Assembly (NCBI GenBank): GCA_013396525.1
Contig: VWYX01001152.1
Span: forward strand, 176,355 to 240,354
Length of the DNA: 64,000 nt
Source of the DNA: Chaetorhynchus papuensis
Taxonomy: Eukaryota > Chordata > Aves > Passeriformes > Rhipiduridae
Direction: 5' to 3'
Shown: positions 13,228 to 26,795 of the stretch, in pieces
How the letters are laid out: each line of letters opens with the position of its first letter
Numbering within the stretch: the stretch's first letter is position 1
Made by a program: the position numbers and the translations under genes
The notes under the pieces: model-generated
Told to the model about the DNA's origin: nothing
Database searches by the model: none
What the model saw: the letters and a program-made list of their open reading frames with translations, nothing else

Positions 13228-14450
13228 TCATATACTTCCTAGGTTCTGTGGTGCCTTCTCTGTGCAATCGTGACCTCTAGAATTTGCCCCACGCTACGTG
13301 TGCTTGTCTGCACATTTATGCTCATGCACACACACACAGAGTCTCTCACTGTGTCTCTTCTGCCAGCCTTGCCAGGTGACAGACACACAGCTGCCACTGG
13401 GTCTAGGTGTCACCAAACTGGGTACAACAACACCGAGTGTCTTCCTTAAATTTTGCCGTTTCTTCTCCTGAGGTAAAACATCCCTGATTTACGCTGGATG
13501 AAGATCTTAGTGTTGTATTTCTAGCAAAACCTGTCATGTTAAAAGTCTGCTTGCTGGAATGGGATGCTGATATTAAGGTAAAACTCTTTTACCCATCCTG
13601 CAGAGTTGCACGGGCAGGGGGGCGTCAGCCGGTGTGACACAGAGCTGTGCGAGTGGGAAGTCCCTGAAACAGGTATGCAGACAGTACATCATAACTCTCT
13701 CTGCTCTACTATTACTGGGGCATGTAAGTAGCAGGAGATAAAAGCACATGGCACAAATAGGTCAGAAACCCTCCTGATGGTCTCTTCCATGGAAGCAGCC
13801 ACTACTGCAGCCCGCTGGAGGAGCAGATGTCCTATTCCTTCTCCATCTGCGTCTACAAAACACAAGGAATTTCCTCTCCCTTGTCTTTCCCCACCTCTCC
13901 CACTCAGTTTCAAGGAAGAATATTAAAGCCTATTTACTCAGGATTTGTGGAGAGCTCTAAATTCACCCTCTCTAAAACCTTTTTCCCCTCATAAAAGAGG
14001 GCTGCAAAGGAGGATGATCTGAAGTATTTACAGCAGCTCAGCAGGTCTCAGGTTTTCTGACCTTTGATACAGCCTGGAGCATTTATTATTGCTGAAGACC
14101 AGGTGTTCATCCTGCACTTGAGCAGCCTTTGAAACTGTCAGCTATAAGGAATTACTGACACTCTTGAAATACTTGGTAGATGGATACAAAAACACTGTAC
14201 AAAGACACCGTGTAGATTCCTGTAGGTTACATATTTTGCAGAGCTAATACTTTTCAAGCGTCCTATCCCATTGTCTCTGCTATGTGGGATTCATTCAGGA
14301 AAAAAAACCAGTGTTAATGGGGAAGTAAAGGCCACAGAATTTAAATTCAATTGGTGAAGCTAGGACTAACATTCGTCTTAGGTCATTTTAGGTGCCTACA
14401 CCATGGATATTTGTGTGTGAACTCATTACCTGGCTTTACTTTATTGTCAG

Positions 14451-14503
14451 GGGAGAAATTTATGCAGGATTCATCTGATCTTTATGAAGACATCTATTTT
14501 ACG
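14451..14503 (+). other. Exon-like segment, function unknown
   Basis: A 53-nt segment lies between a fair acceptor (GGCTTTACTTTATTGTCAG) and a consensus donor (ACG/GTAAGA). One frame is open and gives EKFMQDSSDLYEDIYFT. It matches no protein I recognise. It may be chance or a non-coding transcript exon upstream of SNAP91. Confidence 0.2.
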
Positions 14504-15067
14504 GTAAGATGGAATGCAGCTCGGAATTACCACTTCTTGGCTGGAAAGCAGGTAAGTAGCTTAGCTTTGTGCCCAAATTTCAACAAATTAATTGCCTTCC
14601 TAGAGGTAAATCTCCATCTCTTCACACTTTTGGCACTGCTAGCACAATGTTCTCTGTCGTAATAGTGGCACGGGTATAAATGAGAACTAAAACCACATGT
14701 AGCTTTGAAGAAGGTTATAGAATACAGGAAATACAGCCAAAGACAAGGACTTCACCCTTCTGAGTAAGAACTGGAGAGCAATGCTTCTGCAATGATCTTG
14801 CGTTTCACCAGTTGCAGTGGGACAGTTTTTACCTTTTTTTTCCCCGAGCGATTATTTTTCTAGGAAAATTTCACATTTTTTACTATTTCAAGACAATACT
14901 TACATGTCAGGTACTGTAATAAGCACCACAGTCTTATCTATTTAGGAAACCTCCTCTTAAAATACAATCCCCAAAGCATCTTCAACTGATTTCAAGCTGA
15001 GTATATGTCAACACATCATTTTTAGATCATCAAATGTTAAGTAACTGGTTTTTCACTTGTTCCTCGA

Positions 15068-15159
15068 GTGGGTGCTCAAAGCAGATTCACTGCAGTTTTC
15101 ATTATTGTTTTAAGTGGGTGCTTGAAGCAGGTTGACTGCAGTTTTTGTTATTGTTTTAA
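15068..15159. repeat. Tandem duplication, 2 x 46 bp
   Basis: Copies at 15068-15113 and 15114-15159 both start GTGGGTGCT and end TTATTGTTTTAA. They differ at a few positions, mostly transitions (for example CTCAAAG against CTTGAAG), so the duplication is not very recent. Confidence 0.9.
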
Positions 15160-17404
15160 GAAAATCCTATTTTATTTTCTTTGCTATGAACCTTATGTTA
15201 CTTAGTCTTGTACTTTTGGGAAAACAGAAATATAATGACCCAAGCTGACATATATCTAAATCCACTCAGAAATATGACCTAATTCTTTATTTGCTATGTA
15301 TGTTACATGGAGAAACAAAGTTTAGTTACCCTTGCTTAAAAAACCCAAACAAGCCACAATGTGAAGATGCATATGCACTTGAACAGATACCTCGGCCATA
15401 TAATTTTCCTGGAAAAGACTAAAACAATTTATTGTTGCTGTGGATTGAACACGAGCCAGAACCAAGTTTACAGACTCACAGTGCTGAGAGATCATGAAGA
15501 ATCAACCTCATCCAGTTGTTCAAAATCAGCAAATCCAGTGCCAAAATTAAAGATGGCTCAGTGAGTTTCAGAGGGAATTTTTATTTGTTTACAGCTTTGT
15601 GTGTCAGGATTGACAGCAAAGGTTATAATGAAACTTGACTTCCAGACCTGTGAATAGAGACATTTCTGAAAATTTCCATAAACCTCTAAGCAATGCAAAC
15701 AATAAAAGGGGAATAACCCTCCCACTCCTGGCAACATTACTGTATCCAGTTTATTTGGATTCCTGCATTTATACTTAATTTTCCTGGAGAGTTCTGCCTT
15801 TCTTAACCCCACTCTGTCTCAGAAGAATCCTGCCACTCTTACGGAGACTTTGTGCAAGGTCTTACACTTACTGTAATGAAGACCCAGGTTCTTCTTTTAC
15901 ATCTGCATCAAACACATAAGGAAAACCTGTCAAATGTGAAGGATTTATATTCTGTACTTTTATATATGCTTCTCATATATTCTATGCTCTCATAAAGCAT
16001 CTATATGAAAACTTACTACATGAATAGTGAACCAGAACATGGCTGAATTGTAAAACAATGCAATCAGACATCAACCTCCAAGGTAACTAGTGCAGAGAAG
16101 GTAAGTGTGTGAGGGATGCATGGGGCAAGGCTGGCTGCATCTGATTTATTTGGGCAAAAACGTGTAACCTCATTATCCTTTTCTGCCACTGCACAATGGA
16201 AAAGAAAGTTTAAAGAGTTCTTATTTTGTTTTTCCCAGTTTGTGAGCAGTGATACAGAAGAATCCATATTCTTCCCTTCAGATTTTTTTTTGAGGCAGTT
16301 CAATAACATTTCAAGGATTTCTGAGTGCAGTGAAGAACCAACACACCAAAAATCAGAGCATGCAGGGACATTCCTGCATTGCCTTGTATCATCCAAACAG
16401 TCTAAACACTGAGGAAATCTCTACAGTTTGAATTAACTCTACAGACTGCTCTAGCATTTTAAATAAAGGTTTACCACAAAATTTAGGCCTAACTTCAACA
16501 CTACAGCTGAGCTAGGGTCTATTTGATGCATTGCAGTGACTACTAAAATTCTCTCTGGCTGATAGAGGTGATGAAAAACCGTGATGAAGGGCTGCAGCAT
16601 CCCCATTACTGTTATTCATGGTTGAGATCAGCCATCTTTTCTGCTGAGGGGCTGGAAAGAGACAGCATGCTATCCATATGTTGTTTTTATTCCACTAAAA
16701 ATACTTGTGGGATGATCCTGGTAGGTTTCCAGGTCATTTATGGGGCAGGAGTGGCATGAAAGGGCATTGACAGCTCCATTATTCTGCTCAGTTATTTGTT
16801 TGCCAATCTAGACCCTCAAAAACTACTTTTAATGTTCAAAAATTGATGGTTTAAATAAATGATGATGTTGACAAGATGCAATGTAAATGAGTTATTCCAC
16901 ATCATTACATCTGTTCCAAAGTCAATATTGGTAATTAGAATGACTATCAAGCATTCTGGCTATGGAACCTTCATAATTGATTCGGTGAACTCTCCAGTGT
17001 CATTATGGAGAGAGAAAGACCAGTTTACCCCACTGAAAAATTAATTTATTTAATGATGACTCTACTATTAATGTACATAACATGTCCACATGGTCTAAAT
17101 GAAAGGTATGCACATTCTGTCTTTTCATGAGTAGTTATCAATTAGCTTTGCAATCCAGGTGAAATTCTGGGTAAGCAAAAAGCAGCGTTTTCATTTTATA
17201 GAGAAAAATCTGTTTATTCTATGAATGCTTACTAAAGGGACATAAATGCATATGATCTATTATTTGAGAAGACATGTAAATATGTTGGCATTATGCAGTG
17301 AGCTAGCCTCCCTCTACAGTAGTCCCACTCACACTCATCAAGATGAAACACCCACAAATACTGAGTGTTCTGCCCTGATCTGCCAAGTCTGACACTGTAA
17401 ATGC

Positions 17405-17451
17405 AAAAAAAAAAAAAAAAAGAAAAAGAAAAAAAAAGAAAAAGAAAAAAA
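17405..17451. repeat. A-rich (A/G) low-complexity tract
   Basis: A long A run is interrupted by single G bases (AAAAAG units). The 8-mer ATGCAAAA stands immediately before and after (17401-17408 and 17453-17460). No SINE or retrocopy body is visible next to it. Confidence 0.85.
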
Positions 17452-20400
17452 CATGCAAAAGGATGAACTTCCACACTCTCAATTGCAAAGTACAGCAGCA
17501 AGACTGACTGTAATTTACACCTGAAAGCCACAAGTATGTTTGTCCAAATGTTTGCACACCAAAATATAAATGGAGCATAACACAATATACATATTTTCTG
17601 TATCACACCCTTGCTGCATCTTTTTTAAAATTTATTTCATTCAGCTGCGTTTTCCTGACCTCTTTTAGACTTACTGCCTAGAGATTTATTTTCAGAATTG
17701 TTTCATGTTGAACAAAGATAGTCTTTTATTGGTTCTGCTCCTTAGGTGTCTAGTGCTGCAAACAGCTTATTGTGGAAGGTCTGTAGCACCACCAGCAACG
17801 TGGTGAGCACTTCCTTGACACAAAGAGAAGGCAGCCCCTGGGGGTAATAATTCTTACATTCTCTACAGAGAAGCTGGGAGGCCAAATTAGCATTTGTGAA
17901 ATACTTGGAGTTCTTTGAATGGAAGACACCATAGAAATGAAGGCTAAAGCAAATCACATGGTGAAGCAAACTGTCAACAACCAGTATTACTCAGTAGAGG
18001 CCGTAATTTTTCTAATAACAACATGTAGAAATGAGGCTCCTGTTAGATGTGGATCAGTTATTATTTTAGACTGAAATTTTCCATATAGGCACTTAATTGT
18101 ATACACAGGGATATAAACAAGTAGCCCAGTAGATGTGATCAGTTAGGCAATGTCTGTCTACACACCGATCTCAATCCATGTTTGCTTCTAGAGGCTGTTC
18201 CTCTCTTTCAAGCATAAAAATGCGTAGTCATCTTTAACCTCCTGCTCTTGCAGGCTCTGCTATGCTTCTTTTTTTGTGGCCCCACTCTGGGAGTACTGGA
18301 TTATCACTTCCTTTATCACAGTTCCTTCTGGAGATCATTTTCACCATTCTGCCCACTAGAAGCAGCATTTCTTGGTCAAACCATGCAGGCTACGTATACA
18401 GGTGTGCATGCTAAAAGAGCATTGCATTTTTCTAGTTATAGCCTTGCATTCTCTAAGTCATCCCAAATTTAGCACATTATTAGCTCTCACACACGTAATT
18501 TCTAATCTGAGGTAGGGTCAATTAATTGCTCCTGTCAATCTTTGAAAAAAACCAACACTTTCCAGAGCTATGAGATACCCATAGTAGCATCACTTTCAAG
18601 GAGAGAGCTGGCAATCAGGGCTTCTAGAGAACTGTCTCATCAGATATCGAAATAAAGATTGAAAAATGTCAGTAATATTGCGTTTATTCTTCTCACAGGA
18701 TAAACTCAACGTGGCACCAGGAAATATTTGTCTCTTTTTCTGAACTCAAAGTAATTAACAGGTAATTGTTTTCCTCCTACACTGAGTATTCCACAGCAGC
18801 AGGATAAACGCAGTCTGGCTTTGTAAAGGATGATACTTAAGCACTCCTTACTGTAATTAATATTTTTTTTGTATTTTGAGCACTCCACAATGTGCTTATC
18901 TAATTGCACTAAACTCAAGAAGATATCAACTTCGATGCATATTCTTTAAGTAGTATTTTAGTTCACTAAGGTCAGGTGCTGCACCTCCTGTAGAAATTAT
19001 GCTTTCTTGTCTGTCACCTAACTGTGTAGCATGCGAGGAAAGATTCCTACCACGGTCTTAAGAACAAAATGAGCTTATCTCCTCAGTGCCAGATCTATGA
19101 ACCTGGTTTTATAGTCCAAATTTTCAAGTTGAGGATGGCTTTTCTGGATTTCTCTTCAAGTATAAGCAGTTTTGATGGAACAAGAAAATCATTGCACAAC
19201 AAGAAGATGCAAGGAAAGAAATGAGGAATACCCCATGGGCAAGAATGCAGGGTCTCATTATAAGGAGGACAGAAAGAGCCTTCTAATACTCGAAGGCATT
19301 TTCTCAAAATTCCATAAAGAGGACATGAAAATAGGAGTTTAAGCAGTTTTGTAGTGCCAGTGTTATTCCAGTCATAAATAGAAATGGAAATGACACTCCA
19401 GTACTGGTGGGGTATCGATTACAAAGTCTTAAGTCTGACAAGGTCTTTCCACACAGCATCACACTGAAAGTTCAAATATGTTGTTTGCCTGCAATGACCC
19501 CTAATCCTTTTTCAGAGTAAAAGCTTTCCAGCAAGTAATCTTATAGGATTTGCTTCTAGATATATGCACTTGACTGCATTAAAGTGTTGCTAGTGATCCT
19601 AGTTTATCAAGCAAGCCAAAATCAGAAGGGCTTAGTCTTTTACATACTTGTGACACAGTCAGTGTTGTGCGAGCAGGACCAATTAAATGTGAGAGTCATA
19701 AAGTCAAGAAGGAGGAGTGAAGGGTTGATTGACTACATCCCACCACCAGAATGGTTCTTAGGTTGCCACTGGAGGCCAGTGCAATCAAAAGTGTCCTTCT
19801 GTGGGTGTACAGATTCAGTTAAAGAGCAACTTTAAGCCTGGAAGAGTAGGAAGTGAGAACTCACTGAGCCGTACCAGTCACACTACCACTTCAAAAGCAT
19901 AATAGCTGAAGAATTTGATCTTACATTAGCAGGCTGAGTTTTAGGTACATAGCCCTTTGCAAAATTATGATGTGCACTGAAAAAACCAAACTATTAAAAG
20001 ATTATCAATTAAGTACTGCTAAAAATGGGAAAAAAAATCACTATGATATACATATTTGCATATATAAGTTTTAGCATACATTCATATATCTAATTGCCTA
20101 AACCAGCTTTTTTTCAAGTGAACAGAGGTCATATTTGGTCATAAGGTATCAGAATTCATAATCTCCCTTTCCTATTAAATACATACTTATCTTTTTTTGC
20201 TTAAAATTTATTTTACCCTCTGGGTTGAAAGTTGTACTCTTATTTGACATATATCTGGCATCTATTGAACTTCTGCTGAACAAATCTGTCACTGAAATTA
20301 TAACTTCAGACATTTCCTAGAAGACTTTGACTGTCACTTTACTATTCAGCTGGGAATTTCTAAGCCTAGAGCAGCAGCAGACGGGGCAGGGAGTGCGTGC

Positions 20401-21951
20401 TTGAAAGCTCAGTCCTGAACTTTGGATGGTACCACACTTCCACGGACCGGGAGGAAAATTATTATAATTATGCTGAATTCCTACAGCCTCCTTCTTTTAG
20501 GTCAGCTTCTTTCTACGACACACCAAGTTCTTCTTTGGTTAAAACTTGCTTCTAGGATGTCAAAAAAGCTCAAATAAACAGTTCACATCAGCTGGCAGAG
20601 CTCTTAAAGAGAAGGTGTGTCACCCTTCCCAGACCTGGCTGAAGGCCCACTGTCTTAATAGCTTTTGCCTAACACTCTCTGTCCAACAGCTCCTACAGAT
20701 ACCAGACAACATGTAAAATAAAAAAAATGCTGTAAATGCACATAATTTGCAAAGGAGTACTCAGCATGTTAAAAGCTACTGTTTAAAAGCAGCCCCTCTT
20801 TTGCAGAAATTGGGGATTTGCCAAGAGGCAGAGAAGCAGGTGAGAGACCAGGCTTTGTCTTCAGGATGGCAGCCTTTACTGATTTAGCAGAGCAAAGAAA
20901 TGGAATTTCCTTCTCTTGACAACATTTTCTTTTCAGAAGAATATAGAGAAGTTTTCCCCCTTTACAAATATTGCTAGCTGCTTCTCAGGCACAGTTTGTA
21001 ACACTTGTTCTCAATGTAAGAGACAGCATTTAATGCTTCTGCTGGCAGAGCAGACAGAAGTCAGTGAAGCATCCCTGGTTCTATACATGATGGTCATAGC
21101 CAGGATACAACCACTATTGTATTGAAATACAATTATCACAGCTGTACAATTATTACTACTATTAATACAACAATTTACCATTTACAGTAAAATGCTGCTG
21201 CTTTGTCAGTATGAATAACAAAATAATACACCTGTACCAAAAAAAAGTTGGTTTTGCTTGAAAAGAAAAATTGAATGTCCACAAAGCCAAGGTAGCTTAA
21301 AAGTCTGTTGTCATTCCATGAATCAAAATTTCAATGGTCGATGAAATTTAGATTTTATTTCAGGCAGCGTCCTTCTCTCTTTGAGGAAATGATACAGTTG
21401 GGATCAATGCTTTCAGAGTTACTTTGTATTCAGACAGGACTGTCAATTAGTCAATGAGTAATACATTTTAAACATCAATTATCTGTTTCTTTATAATCCT
21501 GCAAATCTGTTTCATGATGTCCGTGAAGCTCAGTATGATTCCACCTAAATTTTTTTGATAAATGTTCCTCTTTCCAACATCAACAGCTTCAATGGAATAC
21601 AAAACATTTGTATTGAAGCTGACTTGCAACATTCTTAAATTAATTCTCCCCTCTGTCTAATATCAATAGAAAGCTGCTATTTCCACATTGACTATATTAG
21701 AATACATATTAGCTATAGAAGCAGTCAGTTAGGTAGCTTTCGGTACACAGGCTTGTTTAAATAAATCCATAAAAGATTAGTGTTCAGTGTAAAAGAAAAG
21801 GTTGGAAAAAAAAAAAAAAGACAAATTTAAGCCTAGTCAGAATCTGTTGTGTGGAAGTGCAATATATTTCATACCCCCAGACTTTTGCATTGGAAGCTCT
21901 ATCAGGACTACAGAATTAATGACCAAAATCAATACTAAATAGTGAGGAGTT

Positions 21952-22140
21952 TCACAGGTACCGACTTTTATGATTACAGGATTTTTGCTCCATTTCTGAT
22001 AAATGCGTCCATCTGTCCCCTTTCTGGTCTATTAACCTCAGTGTTATTGCCAGACATAAGCCAAAAGCTACTCCAGCAGCAAAAGCTATCCTTGTGATGT
22101 GGATGATGGGGTCCATTAATACATCAGTCAAAAGAGGTCT
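21952..22140 (-). other. Exon-like ORF segment on the - strand with membrane-segment-like stretch, function unknown
   Basis: On the - strand a TTATCTTAG acceptor-like site is followed directly by 62 open codons and a TGA. The translation has a hydrophobic stretch IAFAAGVAFGLCLAITLRLI and a charged tail ending CNHKSRYL. The preceding 207 bases (to 22347) are open in the same frame, apart from one TAG at 22141-22143 formed by the acceptor itself. I do not recognise the protein. Chance is the default reading. Confidence 0.2.
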
Positions 22141-24078
22141 CTAAGATAATACAGATTTTAAGATTGTCCTTGTGGGAACCAGCATGCTGGATAAGGGGAA
22201 GGAACACACCTTTTTCTTTGTACAGAACATGCCAATTACCACCTTTCTGTAACCATCAACTCTGTAATATGCAGTCACTCCGTATTCTGCAGAACATGAC
22301 CTCACTCTGATATGGCTTAACGAGCAGTAAGAGAGCTCGTTAGCCATTCTTTGTGTAACTTTTCTCTTCTATTAATTCTCTCTCTTATCTAAATTAACTT
22401 TTTAATTTTCAAAGTTCTTCAAAGACACAAAAAAGGCATTTCCTATGGGATGTAGAGTATATATTCACACCCCCAAGCCTGTACCCTGACCACCGTGTAT
22501 TGCTATTCTCTTAGATTCAGTAGCTCAAGTGGTTTTCCAAAATGTAATGCATCTTCTACCTGGGATGTACAAACACATTCAGGCTACATCTTTCTCAGTC
22601 CATCATTCTGACTGGAAAATTGACAACCTGCTTTAATTTCTCATTGCTGCTTTATGTCACAGCAACCAAAGGAACTACTGGAACAATTGCCACTAAAGGA
22701 GGGTGAGTACAGAGGCTGAATGAACTGTTGTTGACAGAACCCACTCAAGACCAAGCAAAGAGGTTATATTTAACAGCAGAAGCACAGGAACTCCTGAGTA
22801 TTGCATGATTTGAGTACCTGCTGTTGTTTTGCAACTTCTGTTGCACGTGCTGTAGAGGGAGCATAATGCAAACTACCCTGGCTCCATCAGCCTGATACAA
22901 AGTCAGGAGGATGCTTCTCCTTTGAAAAGTCCTTTTCTCCCTCCCCAGAGCTAAACAGATCTGTTCAGGACTGCTGCTATCACTATGGTTACAGCCAGCC
23001 TCTCCAGGAGCTCTGTTTGTACCACTGGCCCTAAGAGTAAGAGGGAGAAGCAGAACAGCAGCACTGGGCCTGATGCAGGCTCAGGCACAGACGGGGTGGG
23101 GTCCAAACCTCTGCCTGGCCTGTGAAGGCAGGAGGAAAGGGCATCAAAGCTGGATGAAGAACTGGAAGACTTGACAAGAGAAACCAGGAAACAAATGGGA
23201 AAAGAGCAGAATTATGGTGAGAAACCCCCAGCTTCTAAGAGCACCTTAGTGCCCAAAAATAGAGTCTATATGCTTTAAATCACACAAGACATGGGCTATC
23301 TGGTGCAGACTTCAGGTGTGAGGTGTGATGAATCAGCCATTAGACATGCCTCCTTCCCTCCATATGTGTGCTTGAATGTGAGATTAACACAGACCAGTTC
23401 TATTTTTCTCACTTCAGATTCAGTTAAGAATCATCTTTGTGCCTCAAAATTATTATTCAGTTTGTCATTAATATATCTCCTTTTCTTTTAAGTTTTCATT
23501 ATGAAGTTGAAAGCACAGTTACAGTCAAGAAAAAAAAAAAATCACTGATTCTGTGTTATTTTTAACAGCAAGAACCCTTTCCAGCTGCTTATATGGCCCT
23601 CATCTAGACCTGCAGTGCATCCCACCAGCCAAGCTGTGAACCTGGGTTTCACAGAGCCAGTACACCAGGCAACTTCTTGGGACTTCATCTAAAGCTATCC
23701 TGTGAAATGGTAACCCCAACCCCCCATCCATAAAGTCCCGGGCAGCTCCCTCCATGGTGCATCCTTATTCGAGATGGTTCCTGCTTCCTGCGTGGCCTTC
23801 ATTACAAACATGAACTCCTGCTTTGTGGGGTTGGGTTATTTTGGGGGAAATGGTGGTTGGTTTTAAATCCAAAAGCAATACCACTTCGGTAGATCACATC
23901 CCCTCACTCTGAATTTAAAGACTACTAATGTTGTCTTGCCTTGCCTTCTTAAAGCACCTTAGGTTTTCATTAAGATAATCATGCATCAAAAATTCAGACA
24001 ACATATTTGTCAAGAATGAGTTTTGCCTGAAATACCTCAAGAAACTTTCAGGTCAAGTGGTCCTGGTTTGGCTCAACA

Positions 24079-24124
24079 AAATCTTTGTATGCAGTCAATG
24101 GAAATCTTTGTATGCAGTCAATGG
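24079..24124. repeat. Exact tandem duplication, 2 x 23 bp
   Basis: AAATCTTTGTATGCAGTCAA-TGG occurs at 24079-24101 and again without a mismatch at 24102-24124. The identity suggests a recent event or an active short tandem repeat locus. Confidence 0.92.
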
Positions 24125-24140
24125 AAGTCCATCCATTGAC
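24117..24140. repeat. Perfect 9-bp inverted repeat (hairpin)
   Basis: GTCAATGGA, spacer AGTCCA, then TCCATTGAC. It overlaps the end of the 23-bp tandem duplication. Confidence 0.85.
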
Positions 24141-26540
24141 TTTAAGAAGAAATAGGGGAGTCCTGTGTAGAGCAGTACTGACCAAATGTGACACAGATGT
24201 AAATAAGACAAATTCTCACAGTGTTTTTTATTCATTACCTTCATTACTTGTTGAAGAGTGTGCAAGTAGTGGCAGATAAATTAAAATCTTAAAGGGCTTC
24301 TGTAATTGCATTCTGATGATTTGTTCCTTTGGGTGCCTGAGATCGTGACTTGCTGCCTTATAACCAAAACACTGGAGGGTTTCTTTATTACTTGCATTTA
24401 AATTCAACTTGCTCTGCATAAATTTTAAGGCAATAGTATAGATTATCTGACTTATCTTTTGCTTCAATATTTTGACAATGTGAAGATATAAAATTAGCTG
24501 AGTATTAACAATCACAATTTTTGGTGACACAGATGAGAATCTCAGTGACAGTAACTGTTGATAACAATACAGACTAGTTCAGAAAGTATCCAGACCTTCA
24601 CACCGAAGATGTACACTAGACATTAATAAAAGCTGCTTCACTAATTAAATACTTTGTCTAGCGTAAAGTTGAAAACTATCTCGCTTGCAGGAAATAAAAC
24701 CATTCTAAATTTCTGCTATGTAGAGTCAACAAATTCCAAAACAATTTGTGCAGTTGTTCTTTGTCTTCTATAATATACCAGTTAGAAAGAAAGCTTCTCT
24801 TTTAAAGTCAAGCCATTCTAAACTCCTGTCACAATTACGAAGAAAAGTTCAGAGTCACTCTTAATGCCAGTAATGGAACATGAAGATCCTAACTGTTTCT
24901 TTCTTCTGAAATCAATTGGGAGTATGACCCCAATAACTGATTGTGAAGTACAGAGAAAAAATTGTTTGTGTACCTCTGCTAAGACATGCTTCTAGCTGCC
25001 ACAAATCACTCCATTAATGACAAATTCCTAGGCACTGAAGTTAACATTTCTGTGGGAACAGGAACAATTTCTAAATATTACTAAAATTTGTCTGTACCTG
25101 AATAGTGGACTATTGTGATGCTAAAGAACCCAGTATTATCTTTCTGTGCAGCTCCAGGGTTTATTTATTTGCTACTCATTACTGAATAGAGCTGAGAAGC
25201 ACCGACACATTCTCACTATTGGAATATGAGAGTCTCTCTTACAGGAGCATTCAAAGTTTGCAGACTCCTAATGCTGACTGCTAACAGCCATATACACTTA
25301 ACCCTTTTTTTTTTTTTTTAATTAAATCTCTCTCTATATTCAAACACTGCCTTTGAAAAAAACTTTGAATCTTGAAATCCAAAAATCTCTATCTGCTCTG
25401 CAAAAATGAAAGAGATTTAACCAATACCAAAAATGTGAAAATCTGAACACCTCTCTTCAGTGGTCCAAGGCACCACATTTTACAGCTATTTTGGAAGAGA
25501 TTTCCCACAGAAAAGATAACTTGAACTTCTGAGCATTATTTTAACAGCATTCCCAAGCTTTCAGGCTACCTAGGATTTTTAAATCTCTGTGTTGTTAGGG
25601 AAGAAAAAAAAAATGAAGTAGTAAAAAAGCTGCTGTTTCATACTGTCACAGACCACACTCCCCTGTCAGTATTCTGCTCCTGGTATAACAAAAGAAAATG
25701 GTGCCATATGTCTTTGTATGCAACACAACCCAATTATCACTTGGTGTGCACAACTCTTCAATACTGACTGTACATAATGTTTTCTCCAGCTAATTAATAA
25801 CATGCACTGACATTGTCTTCTGGAATTCGTTCTTCCGGCAGCTCGAAGTAATTGCTACCAGTGCCATTTCGTTTAGACCCCACCCACTTAAATCACTTTA
25901 CTCCAAAACTAAGTTCAGCCAATTTATGGTAATATATGTACGGCACATTTCCCAATACTCCACGGATCACTCCGGTAGGCTTCAATTACACAATAAAATT
26001 GTAGCAATATATCCTCCCGAGTGTAGCTGGGTTGTAACCAAGACCTTTAGGGTATCTTAGATAACAGACAGAAAACCCTTCTGGTGACATATTTCAGATG
26101 TTTTTGATAGCAATAACATCATAACAATATTCCGGAGAAATCTCGTCTATGAGCGGTTTTGGGATCCCTCAAGGCACTATTTTAAGCGTTCACGACAGGA
26201 CCATGATGCAGGCGGGGGAAGCATCAGTGGCTTCGGCTCCCCCCAGCCGCGGATCCACACCGGGACAGCCCCTGCGTGGGAGCAGCTCCCGCCGGCCGTC
26301 CCCGCCGCCACCTCCGGGAAGCGGGATGCGGGTGGGGGAACGGGGTCACCTGACTGCGCCGGGCCACCGATCTGCGGCGGCAGCGGCAGCGCCGCTCGGC
26401 TCCGCTCCGTCCCGCCCTCTGCACCGGGGTAGGGGGCGGCGCTGCTGCGGCAGTAGCGCGGGGATTAGGCTGCGGGAGGATTAAGCCGCCGGCTGGAAAT
26501 AGCAGCGTCGGCTCCCGGGCGTGGACGCCCAGCGCATCCC

Positions 26541-26555
26541 CGGCGGCGGCGGCGG
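26541..26555. repeat. CGG triplet run in the CpG island
   Basis: About five CGG units (CCCGGCGGCGGCGGCGGGAG). It lies upstream of, or within, the likely SNAP91 leader. Confidence 0.8.
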
Positions 26556-26795
26556 GAGGGGACAGCCCGCCCGGCACCTGGGGCTACCGGGGCCGGGGGG
26601 ACGGGGGGGGGGGCTGCTGCGCCGCGGGGCGCCTCGCCAGCGGGCCGGGCCGGACAGCGGTCGCGGCGGGGGCCGGCAGTGCCCTCCCCGGAGCGGCGGC
26701 AGGAGGACGGGAGGGAAGGACGCGGTGACAGGTCGGCCGCTGGCGCTCGGTCCATCCTGCTGTCCCCCCGCGCCGGGATGCTGCATGGCGCTGGG

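Larger units (their letters stand above)
10801..26199. other. Intergenic DNA upstream of SNAP91, part 3
   Basis: AT-rich, with no recognised gene. Holds a hairpin at 13202-13227, a 46-bp tandem duplication at 15068-15159, an A/G tract at 17405-17451, a 23-bp exact duplication with hairpin at 24079-24140, and T/A homopolymers near 13158, 21808 and 25307. Two exon-like segments (14451-14503 + and 21952-22140 -) are listed separately as weak candidates. The human neighbours of SNAP91 (for example RIPPLY2) were looked for by their motifs and not seen. Confidence 0.55.

Noticed and set aside
1..26199. RIPPLY2 or other human SNAP91 neighbours (CYB5R4, MRAP2, PRSS35) upstream
   Set aside because: No WRPW-type or other family motifs were found on either strand by eye; they may lie further away.
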